Shown: positions 63,841 through 64,000 of the stretch, in pieces
Layout of the letters: every line of letters begins with the position of its first letter
How positions within the stretch are numbered: position 1 is the first letter of the stretch
DNA from: Streptomyces capitiformicae
GTDB lineage: Bacteria; Actinomycetota; Actinomycetes; Streptomycetales; Streptomycetaceae
DNA: 64,000 nucleotides
Direction: 5' to 3'
Assembly (NCBI RefSeq): GCF_002214185.1
Contig: NZ_CP022161.1
Coordinates: forward strand, 248,001 to 312,000
Notes under the pieces: generated by a model
What the model saw: only the letters and a program-made list of their open reading frames with translations
The model's database searches: none
What the model was told of the DNA's origin: nothing
Translations under genes and position numbers: made by a program

Positions 63841-64000
63841 CCCCGCCGACTCCGCCCACCGCCGCCGGCCCCGGCATCGTCGGCACCCAGGACCAGCACG
63901 ACGCGCTCAGCAAGGTGGAGGCCCGGATGCAGTGGACGTGCGCCGATCCGGCGGGGCTCGCCGAGTGGCAGCCCGGGGCACAGGTACTGGCCTCCCATAC

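Overview
The window is very GC-rich, with dense gene overlaps (ATGA, GTGA, TTGA junctions), GTG and TTG starts, and gene families typical of Streptomyces: NsrR with flavohaemoglobin, a SpoIIE-type phosphatase, an M4 protease and CsoR with a Cu-ATPase. It reads as an accessory or arm-like region of a Streptomyces or close relative. Intact operons are interspersed with at least a dozen broken genes, an IS5-like transposase remnant and an integrase remnant.

Layout. 0-8.5 kb: oxidative and nitrosative stress genes (end of a Fur-family regulator, katG, nsrR, hmp) with an Lrp regulator divergent from a Cys/Met-metabolism lyase, a broken secreted sialidase-like gene and a broken alpha/beta hydrolase. 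8.5-14 kb: metal homeostasis, namely a CtpC/PacL-like P-type ATPase pair and a Zn/Mn ABC importer. 14-20 kb: nitroreductase remnant, an unusual membrane protein fused to a low-molecular-weight phosphatase, integrase and formate-dehydrogenase remnants, SpoIIE phosphatase, CBS protein. 20-28 kb: copper block (broken DUF6153-like gene, csoR, a Cu-ATPase with added cupredoxin and YHS domains, small Met/His-rich membrane proteins), a broken second ATPase, an Acg-type nitroreductase and two membrane proteins. 28-36.6 kb: GNAT, IS remnant, SUKH-like protein, XdhC remnant, secreted serine protease, secreted M4 metalloprotease, ATPase tail, 2Fe-2S protein and DUF4396 remnant.

36.7-60.5 kb is the centrepiece: a yersiniabactin/pyochelin-like thiazoline NRPS-PKS metallophore locus. 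A ten-gene operon runs leftwards from 60477 to 38888: methyltransferase, carrier-Cy-A(Cys)-PCP, KS-AT-KR-ACP-Cy-TE, a lipoprotein, two permeases and a double ATPase of nickel/peptide type, two more methyltransferases, and PCP-Cy-PCP. A divergent pair (a saccharopine-dehydrogenase-like reductase and a CPFC flavoprotein) lies at its left, separated from the operon by a strong bidirectional terminator. Compared with yersiniabactin HMWP1, the megasynthase has lost both methyltransferase domains and the last PCP. Free-standing methyltransferases and a PCP-Cy-PCP protein in the same operon could supply these functions in trans. No starter-unit genes (salicylate synthase or aryl-AMP ligase) are visible. 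Operator-like sequences resembling Zur boxes lie at 37822 and, more weakly, at 60505 and 60711. The import system and these sites suggest a zinc, nickel, cobalt or copper metallophore rather than a plain iron siderophore; this is inference.

60.7-64 kb is a gene graveyard: a broken P450, tails of an HMA ATPase and a ZnuB-like permease, a flotillin N-terminus and a deleted PucR-like regulator.
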